DNA of 64,000 bases from Paraburkholderia domus (GCF_905220705.1 NZ_CAJNAT010000021.1:62001-126000); one strand, 5' to 3'; numbered from the stretch's first letter, positions 35,256 to 44,138 are shown. The notes: generated by a model not told the origin, from the sequence alone. Program-made: numbers and translations.

Positions 35256-36488
35256 GTGCGCGAGAGTAAGCGGTTCGGCGCACTGGCCTGCAAGGACTTC
35301 AGGCTGTTTATTTTCGGTAACAGCCTGTCTTTGGTCGGGACCTGGGTGCAGCGGATCGGCACAGGATGGCTTGCATGGGAGGCAAGCCATTCGAGCATGT
35401 GGCTCGGTATCCTCGCGTTGGCGGATCTTTTTCCGACGGTGCTTCTTGCACCGATAGCCGGCGTCATTGCGGACCGTTGCGACCGGCGCCGCATCATTCT
35501 GTATTGTCAGTATGTGGGGGCGGCAATGGCCGTCTTGCAGGCCGGTCTGCTTTTGAGTCATGCCAGCTCGATGGAGTGGCTCCTTGCTGTGACATTCATA
35601 TCGGGCATAGCAAGCGCGCTGTGCCAGCCCGCACGGCTCTCATGGATCGCAACGCTGGTGCCGCAGCGGAGGGTCGCTTCGGCGGTCGCAATCAATTCGC
35701 TATGCTTCAATCTCGCGCGCTTTGTCGGTCCGGCCATTGCGGGAGCATTGCTGCTGAAGCTGGATCCTGCAGCGTTGTTTTTGTTCAACGCGCTCAGCTA
35801 CGCCGCGTTCATCGCCGTGTTCTTTCTCATTCCAGTTCAACCACATCCGGCTGAATCTGCACTGCCGTTGTATTGGCTAAGCGATATCACCGGCGGAGTT
35901 CGCTACCTGCTGTCGAACGTCCCGCTGCGGGCGACCCTCGTGATCCTGGCGGCGTCCGCCGTGTGCATTCGCGGCGTTCCGGACATGGCACCGGCGATTG
36001 CCGGTGAACTGTTGCAGCGTGGCCCGCAAGGCTTTGCGTCACTTGTGGCGGCGACAGGCGCCGGCGCGCTGGTGGGCGGCGTATGGTTTGGCAGCCGTGG
36101 CCAGACAAAATTGTTAATGACCTTGATCAGGTTGCACGTTCTGAGCGCATCGCTTTGTGCGCTAGCTTTATCGCTCACGCACAATTTTCGACTGGCGATT
36201 GTCCTTTTCTTTGCGATGGGCTTTTCGGTGGTCGTGACGGGTATCGGCGCCCAAACGTTGATTCACCTGTCGGTGCCGCAAACGATGCGAGGGCGCGTGC
36301 TCGCGTTGTACGGCGTCATTTATCGTGGTGGACCGGCACTGAATGCCTTGTGGCTCGGCGCGTCAGCGCCACTTTTGGGGCTGCGTATGGTGCTCGGTCT
36401 TGGGGCACTGCTGTGCTTCGCCGCTTACTGCACCGCAATGATTTGCGCAACTCGACTCGCTCGCCACCACCTCCCGCCCGAGCAATGA
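35256..36488 (+). CDS. MFS exporter (EntS/MFS_3 type)
   Basis: 410 residues; GTG 35256 is the only reasonable start because a TAG lies two codons upstream. About twelve membrane helices. The loop motif GVIADRCDRRRIIL after helix 2 is the MFS signature, and the N-terminus FRLFIFGNSLSLVGTWVQRIGTGWLAWE is typical of the MFS_3/EntS exporters that expel siderophores and other small peptides. It lies 78 bp behind the ATP-grasp gene and overlaps the porin gene. The likely role is export of the NRPS product or self-protection. Confidence 0.85.
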   Translation: MRESKRFGALACKDFRLFIFGNSLSLVGTWVQRIGTGWLAWEASHSSMWLGILALADLFPTVLLAPIAGVIADRCDRRRIILYCQYVGAAMAVLQAGLLLSHASSMEWLLAVTFISGIASALCQPARLSWIATLVPQRRVASAVAINSLCFNLARFVGPAIAGALLLKLDPAALFLFNALSYAAFIAVFFLIPVQPHPAESALPLYWLSDITGGVRYLLSNVPLRATLVILAASAVCIRGVPDMAPAIAGELLQRGPQGFASLVAATGAGALVGGVWFGSRGQTKLLMTLIRLHVLSASLCALALSLTHNFRLAIVLFFAMGFSVVVTGIGAQTLIHLSVPQTMRGRVLALYGVIYRGGPALNALWLGASAPLLGLRMVLGLGALLCFAAYCTAMICATRLARHHLPPEQ

Positions 36489-37699
36489 CAGGCGCGGGGT
36501 GGCTCGAGCGGTTCATGTCCGTCATGGCGAGCCGGCGCCGAGTGGTGCCCGTCCATATACTCACATCGTTGATGAGCAGTGTCGCAGAGGACGCACGCGC
36601 CGAGCGCGGCGTGACGGCTTACGGCTTGGTGGACGCCGGATTGAGCTACGTGTCGAACGCGGCGGCCTCCGGGGGGCGTTCGCCGTTGCTCAGGTACGCT
36701 GACGGCGTCGCACGCGGCAATCGATGGGGCCTGCGCGGCATGGACAAGCTTGGCAATGCACTCAGCGCGACTTTTGTACTGGAAAGAGGTTTCGGCACAA
36801 GTGGTGGCGAGTCATCGCAAAGCAGTGCGCTCGCTCGCATCGCTTATCTCGGCGTGTCGATGCGCGGTATCGGCGCGCTGACGTTTGGGCGCCAAACCGC
36901 ATTGTCGGCGTTGTACGTAGGTAGCAACTACACGATGGGAAGCCAGTCGGCCGCGGGCAACTACGCCTATCATATCAATGACATCGATCAGTTGGCATCT
37001 GGACGCGTCAGTAACGCAGTGAAGATTAGTATCACGAAATTTTACAGGTTGGAGATTGGCGGCATGGCTGCATTCACCAACCGGACGGAAGCGGCGAGCG
37101 ACGCGGGTCACGATGTTTTATCGAACGCGTACAGCGTGGGACTGAACTACATCAGCGAATCGTTTGCCATGGGTGCGGCGTACACCGGCATCCATTTTCT
37201 GAGTGGCCCGACGGCACCGCTGCCCAGCATCACCGTCGCGAACGTTAGGGTGGGCGATCTGCGTCATCTGGGCACTTACGCCGTGGGCGCGCGTTGCATC
37301 ATCGGCGCAATGCGCGTCTGGGCTAACGTCACCCGCACCACGTTGGCGCCGAGGGCCGGCGCCGCATCAAAACTCGATAACCTCGAAATAGGGGGCAGGT
37401 ACGCCCTGACGGCTGTATTCGGCCTTGCGCTCGGCTATACGCGTTCGACGCTTGTGGGTGCGTCCAGCGGCAGGTGGAATCAGATCAACATGGCACTGGA
37501 CTATGCCATGTCGAAGCGTACCGACGTTTACGTTGTGGCGATTCGGCAAACAGCGTCGGGCAGCAATACCGTGGCCGGCGTGCCGGTGCCGGTGCCGGTG
37601 CAGGCGGAAATTGGCTCGAGCCCGCGTGTGATCGGCAATTCAGGAACGGGCACCAATAGCCAGATGGCGCTGCGCATTGGCGTGCTCCATCGATTCTGA
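36485..37699 (+). CDS. Gram-negative porin in the NRPS island
   Basis: About 404 residues from ATG 36485, overlapping the MFS stop (ATGA). The first ~40 residues contain a possible but poor signal peptide (VVPVHILTSLMSS), so another start (ATG at 36515 or 36524) is possible. The mature part follows the Burkholderia porin pattern: GVTAYGLVDAGLSYVSN at the start, RWGLRGMDKLGNALSATFVLERGF, SMRGIGALTFGRQT, repeated amphipathic strands, and a terminal phenylalanine (GVLHRF) needed for outer-membrane assembly. Being coupled to an exporter, it may pass the product across the outer membrane. Confidence 0.82.
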   Translation: MTGAGWLERFMSVMASRRRVVPVHILTSLMSSVAEDARAERGVTAYGLVDAGLSYVSNAAASGGRSPLLRYADGVARGNRWGLRGMDKLGNALSATFVLERGFGTSGGESSQSSALARIAYLGVSMRGIGALTFGRQTALSALYVGSNYTMGSQSAAGNYAYHINDIDQLASGRVSNAVKISITKFYRLEIGGMAAFTNRTEAASDAGHDVLSNAYSVGLNYISESFAMGAAYTGIHFLSGPTAPLPSITVANVRVGDLRHLGTYAVGARCIIGAMRVWANVTRTTLAPRAGAASKLDNLEIGGRYALTAVFGLALGYTRSTLVGASSGRWNQINMALDYAMSKRTDVYVVAIRQTASGSNTVAGVPVPVPVQAEIGSSPRVIGNSGTGTNSQMALRIGVLHRF

Positions 37700-37732
37700 C
37701 ATCAACGGGTCGGCTCGCTGCGCACCGGCCAG

Positions 37733-37765
37733 CCACGGACCTTTGCGCTCCAGCCGGTTCAGTTC
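37733..37765 (-). repeat. 33-bp exact fragment of the diguanylate cyclase gene
   Basis: Bases 37733-37765 are identical to 39653-39685, inside the GGDEF gene, in the same orientation. It lies between the porin stop and yjdM, at the right edge of the island. It is non-coding here and looks like a footprint of recombination or of a lost duplication. Confidence 0.8.
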
Positions 37766-37779
37766 GCCCACGCGTCGCT

Positions 37780-38121
37780 TCAAACCTTCTTCAGATACTC
37801 AGCCTTCAGCATGAAGTTGCCTGCGTCCATCTTGCAGTCCACTTCGTGATCGCCGCCGACAAGGCGAATGCTTTTCACCTTGGTGCCCATTTTCAGCGTG
37901 ATTGACGAGCCTTTCACCTTCAGGTCCTTGATCAGCACCACCGCGTCGCCGTCGGCCAGCGGGTTGCCGTTGGCGTCCTTGACGACGCGCTCGTCGGCCT
38001 CGTCAGCGCTCGCGGCGGCGGTCATCGGCCACTCGTGCGCGCAATCCGGGCAGACGTAATTTTCGCCGTCCGGGTAGGTGTTTTCCATTGCGCATTGCGG
38101 GCAGGCGGGAATCGTCGACAT
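37780..38121 (-). CDS. yjdM: YjdM/PhnA-family zinc-ribbon protein
   Basis: 113 residues from ATG 38119-38121 (MSTIPACPQC), the family's normal length. Two CPxC pairs, CPQC and CPDC, form an N-terminal zinc ribbon; the C-terminal half is the PhnA barrel (KDANGNPLADGDAVVLIKDLKVKGSS, ending EYLKKV). Once linked to alkylphosphonate use, the function is now unclear. The decayed copy at 23068-23240 shows that this locus was duplicated across the NRPS island. Intact and probably functional. Confidence 0.9.
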   Translation of the reverse strand: MSTIPACPQCAMENTYPDGENYVCPDCAHEWPMTAAASADEADERVVKDANGNPLADGDAVVLIKDLKVKGSSITLKMGTKVKSIRLVGGDHEVDCKMDAGNFMLKAEYLKKV

Positions 38122-38328
38122 GATTTTCTTTCCAGAGCGCGGCGCGCCGCGGATAACTTCAGGGTCGGCGAGTATAGCGGACCTTGACGAAGCCACATTC
38201 GTCCTACACGCCGGAAGCTGCTTTAGCGCAAACCGGTAATGGCGATACCGGGATGTTTGCACAACTGGTTGCGGCGGCGCTTCGCCGATACGATGAATAC
38301 ACCCATCCTAACTTTCAGGGCAACCGCA

Positions 38329-38652
38329 ATGAAACGCTTTCATATTGCTTTGGCTGTCGCCAACCTCGACGCTTCCATCGAAGACTACACCCGCCGTCTC
38401 GATCAGCCACCCACCGCGGTTGTCCCCGGCCGTTACGCGATGTGGCGCACCGATCTGCTCAACTTTTCGATCAACGAGATGCCGGATAAAAGCGGACAGC
38501 TTCGGCACGTCGGCTTCGAGGACGATTCAGTGGAAGGCCACTCGAGCAGCAAAGACGTGAATGGGCTCGAATGGGAGCTGTTTTCCGTAGAGGAGCAGGA
38601 TCGGCGGATCGTCAGCACTTACGGCGAGGCGGTAAGGACGGACAAAGGCTGA
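38329..38652 (+). CDS. Small VOC-family protein
   Basis: 107 residues from ATG 38329. KRFHIALAVANLDASIEDYTRRLDQPP is the first beta-alpha unit with the metal histidine, LRHVGFEDD the second strand, and LEWELFSVEEQ carries the terminal glutamate. Length and layout resemble CadI/ArsI-type or other single-domain dioxygenase-fold proteins, but the cysteine motif for arsenic is missing, so ArsI is not supported. It is divergent from yjdM. Function unknown. Confidence 0.7.
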   Translation: MKRFHIALAVANLDASIEDYTRRLDQPPTAVVPGRYAMWRTDLLNFSINEMPDKSGQLRHVGFEDDSVEGHSSSKDVNGLEWELFSVEEQDRRIVSTYGEAVRTDKG

Positions 38653-38856
38653 CGCGCTGGTTCCGCCCAGCAGCATTCGGGATGGCCGGTGCTCGACGCC
38701 GCACGACGCGCCCCTGCGCGCTTCGTCCTCTCTAGCGCAGCTTCGCGAACGCCGCCCTATACTTGCTGAGTGCTTGACGAGCAGAGGCCCTTCACAGCGC
38801 TTTGCCAGCCCCGCAAACCGGATCCATTGTCCTCATTTCACCCAAGGAGTCGCGCC

Positions 38857-39159
38857 ATGGTCAAACTCGCTCTGTACGTTCGTCTTGAAGCCAAACCCGG
38901 CAAGGAACAGGATGTCGAGGCCTTTCTGCTGGGCGGCTTGCCGCTCGTCGAAGAGGAGCCTGCTACCACCGCCTGGTTCGGCATGAAGCTGGGACCGTCC
39001 ACCTATGCCATTTTCGACGCTTTCCCGGACGAAGCGGGCCGCGAGGCGCATCTGAACGGCAAGGTGGCCGCCGCACTGATGGCGAAGGCCGGCGAGCTAT
39101 TCGCCACGCCGCCCAGCATCCACAAGATCGACGTACTGGCGGCCAAACTGCCCGGCTGA
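38857..39159 (+). CDS. Antibiotic-biosynthesis-monooxygenase (ABM)-domain protein
   Basis: 100 residues from ATG 38857, preceded by AAGGAG. LALYVRLEAKPGKEQDVEAFLLGGLP and TAWFGMKLGPSTYAIFDAFPDEAGREAHLNGKVAAALM are the ferredoxin-like halves of the ABM fold used by quinol monooxygenases and many stress proteins. Active as a dimer in the family. It has no operon partner, so the substrate is unknown. Confidence 0.8.
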   Translation: MVKLALYVRLEAKPGKEQDVEAFLLGGLPLVEEEPATTAWFGMKLGPSTYAIFDAFPDEAGREAHLNGKVAAALMAKAGELFATPPSIHKIDVLAAKLPG

Positions 39160-39250
39160 CTGAGCGTCCAGTCCGCCCGGGCATCAATCGACCGGCGCAG
39201 CCTTTTTAACAATCGCAAAACATCGCGCCAGCGTGCCAGGCGCCCGGGCG

Positions 39251-40783
39251 TCAATCGCCCGGCGCGTCCGTAGCCAGACGGTTTGCGTGATGCGCGTGCT
39301 TTTCCTCATACATCAGCAGATCGGCGCGTTGCACGCCGGCTTCGAGGCGGTCGCCGCGCTGGCACGTCGCCGCACCCATTGAAAGACTCAGTGGCGAGCC
39401 CGGATAAAACTGGTTGTTCAGGTCGACCAGCTGGCGGATCGCATCGACCATCGCGGCGCCGCTGCGCTCGTCGGTGTCCGGCATCAGGATCGCGAACTCG
39501 TCTCCGCCGATGCGCGCAGCGTGAAATGGCGCGTCCGTCGCCTTGGCCAGCACTTCGCCGGCGCGCCGCAGCAGTGCGTCGCCGGCCGCGTGGCCGAGCT
39601 GGTCGTTCACGCGTTTGAGACCGTTCAGATCGGCCATGATGATCGTCACCGGCCACGGACCTTTGCGCTCCAGCCGGTTCAGTTCATCGACGTAGAACGA
39701 GCGGTTGCGCAGCTTGGTCAGCACGTCATGCTTGCCCAGGAACTCCAGATAAGCTTCGGCTTTCTTGCGCGCCGTGATGTCGGTGAGGGCCACCAGCACC
39801 AGGTCCCAATTGCGTTCATGGCCCGGCAGTACGGAGAACTGCAGGTGCACGTGCACCTCGTTGCCGTCGAGCGAATAGTTGAGCACTTCGCGCTGCTGGA
39901 ACAGTTTGCCGTCCCATAGATCGATCAACTGCTCGCGGAAATGCGGGCGCATGTCGTCGCGGAAAACGTCGGGCAGGCGCGCCAGCAGCGTTTTTTTGTC
40001 TTTCGCCACGAACATGTCGAGCGTGTGCTGATTCACGTCGAGTACGTGGATTTCCTGCATGCAGCGCTCGACAAACTCGGGATGCACGTCGGTGAACACC
40101 CGAAAATCGCTGATCCCGGCTGAGCGCGCGTCGTCGAGCAGACGCTTGACCGCGCTGAAATCTTCCACCCACAGCGACACCGGCGAATGTTCGAACAGGC
40201 CGCGCACATACTCTTCGGCAAGCGTGACGCGATGCCGCGCGCCTTCCAGTTCGGTGATGTCTTCGACGGAGACAAGCACGCGGTCCCAGCGTTCTTCGTG
40301 GCCGGGCAGTACGGCGCCCTTGAGCAGCACGTCGAGCCGGCGGCCGCCGAGCGTGTAGTTGACCGTCTGGCTCGTGAACTGCACCTGGCCCGCCCACAAT
40401 TGGCATAGCTCTTCGAGGTGGGTCTTGAGCATGTCGTCGCGGAACACCGAGGCGAGATTGGCGGTGAGCGTGTCGAAATCGGCGGCCTCGAACTGTGCCA
40501 GCGTCTTCTGGTTGACCTTGATGACACGGATGCTGTGCGCGCATTCGGCAACCCGGTTAGGTTCGGCGGCGAAATGGGCGCGCAGGTCCGTCACACCTTG
40601 TGCCCGCCATGCGTCGAATAGCGCGCGCACGCCGCTGAAGTCTTCGAGCCAGAGCGAGACTGGCGCGAGTTCGAACATTTCGGAATCGTCCCGCAAGGGG
40701 ACTTCCTTCGGGACGCCCCCCAGGAGGACTTCCTTTGGGGCGTCGTTGGCGGGCACTGAGCCGCGCGGGATGTTGTCCAGCAT
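39251..40783 (-). CDS. Diguanylate cyclase with tandem PAS-like domains
   Basis: 510 residues. Two similar sensory domains repeat the pattern APVSLWLEDFSGVRALFDAWRAQG / SPVSLWVEDFSAVKRLLDDARSAG, each ending in a strand pair with LPGHEERWDRVLVSVEDITE / LPGHERNWDLVLVALTDITA. The GGDEF domain follows from about residue 355, with HDVLTKLRNRSFY, MADLNGLKRVND and the catalytic RIGGDEFAIL intact. It makes cyclic di-GMP; no EAL domain. Cytoplasmic, no membrane helices. A 33-bp piece of this gene is copied at 37733. The N-terminus contains a small duplicated motif (PKEVLL.. PKEVPL). Confidence 0.9.
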   Translation of the reverse strand: MLDNIPRGSVPANDAPKEVLLGGVPKEVPLRDDSEMFELAPVSLWLEDFSGVRALFDAWRAQGVTDLRAHFAAEPNRVAECAHSIRVIKVNQKTLAQFEAADFDTLTANLASVFRDDMLKTHLEELCQLWAGQVQFTSQTVNYTLGGRRLDVLLKGAVLPGHEERWDRVLVSVEDITELEGARHRVTLAEEYVRGLFEHSPVSLWVEDFSAVKRLLDDARSAGISDFRVFTDVHPEFVERCMQEIHVLDVNQHTLDMFVAKDKKTLLARLPDVFRDDMRPHFREQLIDLWDGKLFQQREVLNYSLDGNEVHVHLQFSVLPGHERNWDLVLVALTDITARKKAEAYLEFLGKHDVLTKLRNRSFYVDELNRLERKGPWPVTIIMADLNGLKRVNDQLGHAAGDALLRRAGEVLAKATDAPFHAARIGGDEFAILMPDTDERSGAAMVDAIRQLVDLNNQFYPGSPLSLSMGAATCQRGDRLEAGVQRADLLMYEEKHAHHANRLATDAPGD

Positions 40784-41010
40784 GGGATTCCCGTGGTCGG
40801 AGTTCCGGCTATTCTAAAGCGGCTTGGGGTCGGCTCAAAAGAAAGGCGCATGACGCGTCCTGTTCGCGCCGGTCCATCCACGAATATAACGGCGTGGCTC
40901 GGATGGACTTTAGGCGCACGGCAGCGGGCTTGCAGCGGGGCTGCGGGAGGCTTGTTACACTCACTCGTCACGTCTCCCGTCCGTCACCGCCTTAAGAAAA
41001 AGCGCCCGTT

Positions 41011-41943
41011 ATGAAACCATCCCTGCTGGTTCTGATCCCCTTGAAGGACGCAAGCCGCGCCGGTGTCGAGGCTGCTTTCGACGTCGTCTATGCACCCGAT
41101 GCTACCCAGCGGGCCGCGGCGATCGCCGCGCATGGCGAGACGATCCGCGCCGTGCTGACCAACGGCACGACCGGGCTGACGGCTGCTGAAATCGACCGGA
41201 TGCCGCAACTCGAATTGGTCAGCGCGCTCGGCGCCGGCTATGAAAACCTCGCCATCGACCACGCCCGCTCGCGCGGCATCGTGCTCGTCAACGGCGCGGG
41301 CACCAACGATCACTGCGTGGCCGATCACGCGTTCGCCTTGCTGCTCGCGGTGGTGCGCGACGTGCCGCAACTCGATCAGGGCACCCGTGAGGGCGTCTGG
41401 CGCGACACGCTGCCTTTGCGGCCGAGCGTGTCCGGCAAGCGGCTCGGCATCGTTGGGCTTGGCAATATCGGCGAAAAGATCGCACGGCGTGGCGCCGGCT
41501 TCGAAATGGAAATCGGGTATCACAACCGCAAACCGCGTGAAGGCTCGTCGCTGCGCTATTTCGACAGCGTGCGGGGGCTCGCGCAGTGGTGCGATTTTCT
41601 AGTGGTGGCGACGCCGGGCGGCGCCGGTACGCGTCATCTGATCGGCGCCGAGGTGCTGGAAGCGCTGGGGAGCGGCGGTTTCGTGGTCAACGTTTCTCGC
41701 GGCAGTGTGGTGGATACCGCAGCGTTGGCCCAGGCGCTCGCCGCCGGCGCGATTGCCGGTGCGGGTCTGGACGTCTATGAAGGCGAGCCGCATCCGCCCG
41801 AGGCCTTGCTCACGCTGCGCAACGTGGTGCTGACTCCGCACGTGGGCGGCCGCTCGCCGGAAGCGATCGCAGCCTCGGTCGACAATTTTCTGGCCAATGC
41901 GAAGCGGCATTTCGCTGGCGAAGCGGTGTTGACGCCGATCTGA
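41011..41943 (+). CDS. D-2-hydroxyacid dehydrogenase (hydroxypyruvate/glyoxylate reductase type)
   Basis: 310 residues. GLGNIGEKIARR is the NAD(P)-binding glycine motif; NVSRGSVVD contributes the catalytic arginine, the acidic DVYEGEP and LTPHVGG the glutamate and histidine of the active site. Close to GhrB/hydroxypyruvate reductases by layout. It is the gene just before the GntR regulator but converges on it, so it is not clearly in the sulfonate group, although reduction of sulfopyruvate by such enzymes is known in principle. Confidence 0.85.
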   Translation: MKPSLLVLIPLKDASRAGVEAAFDVVYAPDATQRAAAIAAHGETIRAVLTNGTTGLTAAEIDRMPQLELVSALGAGYENLAIDHARSRGIVLVNGAGTNDHCVADHAFALLLAVVRDVPQLDQGTREGVWRDTLPLRPSVSGKRLGIVGLGNIGEKIARRGAGFEMEIGYHNRKPREGSSLRYFDSVRGLAQWCDFLVVATPGGAGTRHLIGAEVLEALGSGGFVVNVSRGSVVDTAALAQALAAGAIAGAGLDVYEGEPHPPEALLTLRNVVLTPHVGGRSPEAIAASVDNFLANAKRHFAGEAVLTPI

Positions 41944-42007
41944 GCGGCACACGCGCGCAAGCCGCACGTTCGCCGTTTACGGCTGTCGACCTTCTACTAA
42001 GGCCGGC

Positions 42008-42766
42008 CTACCGTTGTTCTTCGCGGCCTGCGTGGGTGCCGATGTATTCGTACTCTTCGGTATTCAGCCGCGAAACGCGCAGTTCGACCGCGCTGCGGTG
42101 ATACGAGTAGGCGATCCGCCGGATTTCGAGCAGCGGTCCACCGACGCTCACGTTCAACTGCGTGCTTTCCAGTTCGTTGGCCGATGCCACGCTCACGCGT
42201 TCGTCGGTCTCGACCACGTTGATGCCGAACACGTCCTGGTAAAAGTTGTAGAGCGTATTAGGCCGGTTACGGAGTTTCGCTTCGGTGAGGCCAGGAAAAT
42301 GCGCTTCCGGCACCGTGATGTGTTCGATCAGAACGGTTTTGCCATGCAGTGCCAGGCCGTTGACGAACTGGAACACGCGCGCACCGGTTTCGATGCTGAG
42401 CATCGCAGCTACCTCGCGGGACGCACGCGCTTTTTTAAATTCGATCAGCTTGACGACGGGATAGGCTTTGTCGCCATCGCGCCGGACGATGCGGAAAAAC
42501 CGGAAAAAATGCCGGTCGCGCTGATGCATGGACACGAAGGTACCGAGACCCTGATGACGGATCAGAATGTTCTCGGCGCAGAGTTCGTCGATTGCTTTAC
42601 GCAGCGTGCCGATCGACACGCCGAACCGTTCGGCGAGCCGCTTCTCCGAAGGAATGCATTCGCCGCCTTTCCATTCGCCCGCCGAGAGCGCGGCCAGAAT
42701 CGCGCTCTTGACCTCCTTGTACCGCGTGCCGCCCAGCGCGGGCGGATTGATGGCGAGCGTGCTCAT
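42008..42766 (-). CDS. GntR-family regulator with UTRA domain (HutC subgroup)
   Basis: 252 residues. The winged HTH is at the N-terminus (YKEVKSAILAALSAGEWKGGECIPSEKRLAERFGVSIGTLRKAIDELCAENILIRHQGLGTFV), then a UTRA ligand-binding domain. It is divergent from the SDH-like operon and a perfect 14-bp inverted repeat lies between them (42836-42868). Related 16-bp motifs occur in the ABC/suy divergent region at 51786 and 51921, so it probably represses both groups until an inducer binds the UTRA domain. The inducer is unknown; a dicarboxylate or sulfonate is the contextual guess. Confidence 0.9.
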   Translation of the reverse strand: MSTLAINPPALGGTRYKEVKSAILAALSAGEWKGGECIPSEKRLAERFGVSIGTLRKAIDELCAENILIRHQGLGTFVSMHQRDRHFFRFFRIVRRDGDKAYPVVKLIEFKKARASREVAAMLSIETGARVFQFVNGLALHGKTVLIEHITVPEAHFPGLTEAKLRNRPNTLYNFYQDVFGINVVETDERVSVASANELESTQLNVSVGGPLLEIRRIAYSYHRSAVELRVSRLNTEEYEYIGTHAGREEQR

Positions 42767-42835
42767 GACAACCCCTGAGATGCGCGAGCCGCGCGATGCC
42801 GCTCGCGAAGGTTAAACCTGCCCCGATTTTAGCCG

Positions 42836-42868
42836 ACTATCTCATCTAGCACATCTAGATGAGATAGT
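42836..42868. promoter_or_regulatory. GntR operator: perfect 14-bp inverted repeat
   Basis: ACTATCTCATCTAG (42836-42849), spacer CACAT, then CTAGATGAGATAGT (42855-42868). It lies about 70 bp upstream of gntR and 90-200 bp before the SDH-like operon, the expected place for a site controlling both. GntR dimers bind palindromes of this kind. Confidence 0.8.
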
Positions 42869-43062
42869 TTCTGTAGGCTCGTCGCGACAAGGGTTTTTAC
42901 CTGCCAAACGCACTGGCGCACCGGTGTTTCGCGCCACGCATCCACAAGAAACACTTGTCCTTCAACCAAGAATTACTGGCTTTTCAAGTGGGCACGCACG
43001 GCTCTAACCTGATGACCAGCCAGTATCTTTCAGCAGAACAATTGGGCATTACAACTATCCCT

Positions 43063-43797
43063 ATGCAGCCTTCCGTCAGCGATTTGCTGAGTGTGCGCGT
43101 GTGGCGCGGTGCCGAAGACGGCGCCTTCGAATCATTCGAGGTTCCGCGCCGCGCCAGTCAAACCGTGCTGGACGTCGTCACGCATATCCAGCGCTGTATC
43201 GACGCTACTTTGTCCTACCGGTTCGCGTGCCGCGTCGGCATGTGCGGTTCCTGTGCGATGACCGTGAACGGCCGCGCGCGCTGGACCTGCCGCACGCATG
43301 TGGCGAAGGTGCTGCGCCATCCTGGCGATGTGCTCGAAATTGCGCCGTTGAATCATCTGCCGATCGTCAAGGATCTCGCCGTCGACATGACGCAGTTCTT
43401 CGACAAATGGCGCGACGCCAAAGGTTTTTTTGCGGGCAATCGTGACCGTAGCGCTCCGCTCGAACAGGTCGATCCGGCTTCGCCCGAACGGCAGGCGGCC
43501 GATGCGGGCATCGAGTGCATCGGCTGCGGCGTGTGCTATGCGAGCTGTGACGTGGTCGGCTGGAAACCGGACTATCTCGGACCGGCCGCGCTCAATCGCG
43601 CATGGACCCTCGTCAACGACGTGCGCGATGTCCAGCAGGCCGCTCGCCACGATGCGGTCGCCACCGATGCAGGCTGCCACTCATGCCACACGCTCGGCTC
43701 GTGTACGGAGCGCTGTCCGAAGGCACTTGCGCCGACCGCCAGCATCGCCGGCCTCAAGCGTGCGGGCCGGATGCCGCCGAAAGGAGGCCCGCGATGA
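43063..43797 (+). CDS. Succinate dehydrogenase/fumarate reductase-like iron-sulfur subunit
   Basis: 244 residues from ATG 43063; ATG 43012 or TTG 42955 could extend it, and no start has a strong ribosome site. The [2Fe-2S] loop CRVGMCGSC plus a later cysteine, the [4Fe-4S] set CIGCGVCYASC and the [3Fe-4S]/[4Fe-4S] set CHSCHTLGSCTERCPKA are all complete. It passes electrons between the flavoprotein and the membrane quinone site. First gene of a seven-gene run; overlaps the next gene by 4 bp. It is a second, non-TCA-operon version by its context with a GntR regulator and hydratase genes. Confidence 0.88.
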   Translation: MQPSVSDLLSVRVWRGAEDGAFESFEVPRRASQTVLDVVTHIQRCIDATLSYRFACRVGMCGSCAMTVNGRARWTCRTHVAKVLRHPGDVLEIAPLNHLPIVKDLAVDMTQFFDKWRDAKGFFAGNRDRSAPLEQVDPASPERQAADAGIECIGCGVCYASCDVVGWKPDYLGPAALNRAWTLVNDVRDVQQAARHDAVATDAGCHSCHTLGSCTERCPKALAPTASIAGLKRAGRMPPKGGPR

Positions 43798-44138
43798 ATC
43801 GAAGCCTCAACGGCTGGTGGCTGCAGCGCTTGTCCGCGATGGTGCTGACGCTCTGTGTCTCGGTGCATCTGGCGACCATGGTCTGGGTCGTCCACGGTGG
43901 CCTGCGCGCTGTCGATGTGATCGGGCGTCTGCATGGAAACATCGTATGGGGCGTGTTCTACGCGGTCTTCGTGATCGCGGCGGCTGTGCACGTGCCAGTG
44001 GGCTTGCGTCGTATCGCGGACGAATGGCTGAATTGGCGTGGTGCGTGGGCGGCACGCGCCAGCATGCTTGTGGGCATTGCGCTGGCGCTGGCCGGCCTGC
44101 GCGCGGTCTACGCGCTGATTGCGGGAGCACCGGCATGA
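43794..44138 (+). CDS. SDH/FRD-like membrane anchor subunit (first)
   Basis: 114 residues, three membrane helices. GWWLQRLSAMVLTLCVSVHLATM is a typical SdhC/FrdC first helix with a potential heme or quinone histidine. HVPVGLRRIADEW follows the second helix, as in succinate dehydrogenase cytochrome subunits. Overlaps both neighbours by four bases, so its stoichiometry with them is tightly coupled. Identification rests on context and helix pattern. Confidence 0.75.
   Translation: MNRSLNGWWLQRLSAMVLTLCVSVHLATMVWVVHGGLRAVDVIGRLHGNIVWGVFYAVFVIAAAVHVPVGLRRIADEWLNWRGAWAARASMLVGIALALAGLRAVYALIAGAPA

Noticed and set aside
23306..37699. Prophage or transposon origin of the NRPS island
   Set aside because: No integrase, transposase, phage gene, tRNA or terminal inverted repeats are present. 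The yjdM direct copies point to homologous recombination instead.
38329..38652. ArsI/CadI arsenic or cadmium resistance protein
   Set aside because: The fold and length fit, but the thiol motif expected for arsenic binding is absent, so only a general VOC call is given.
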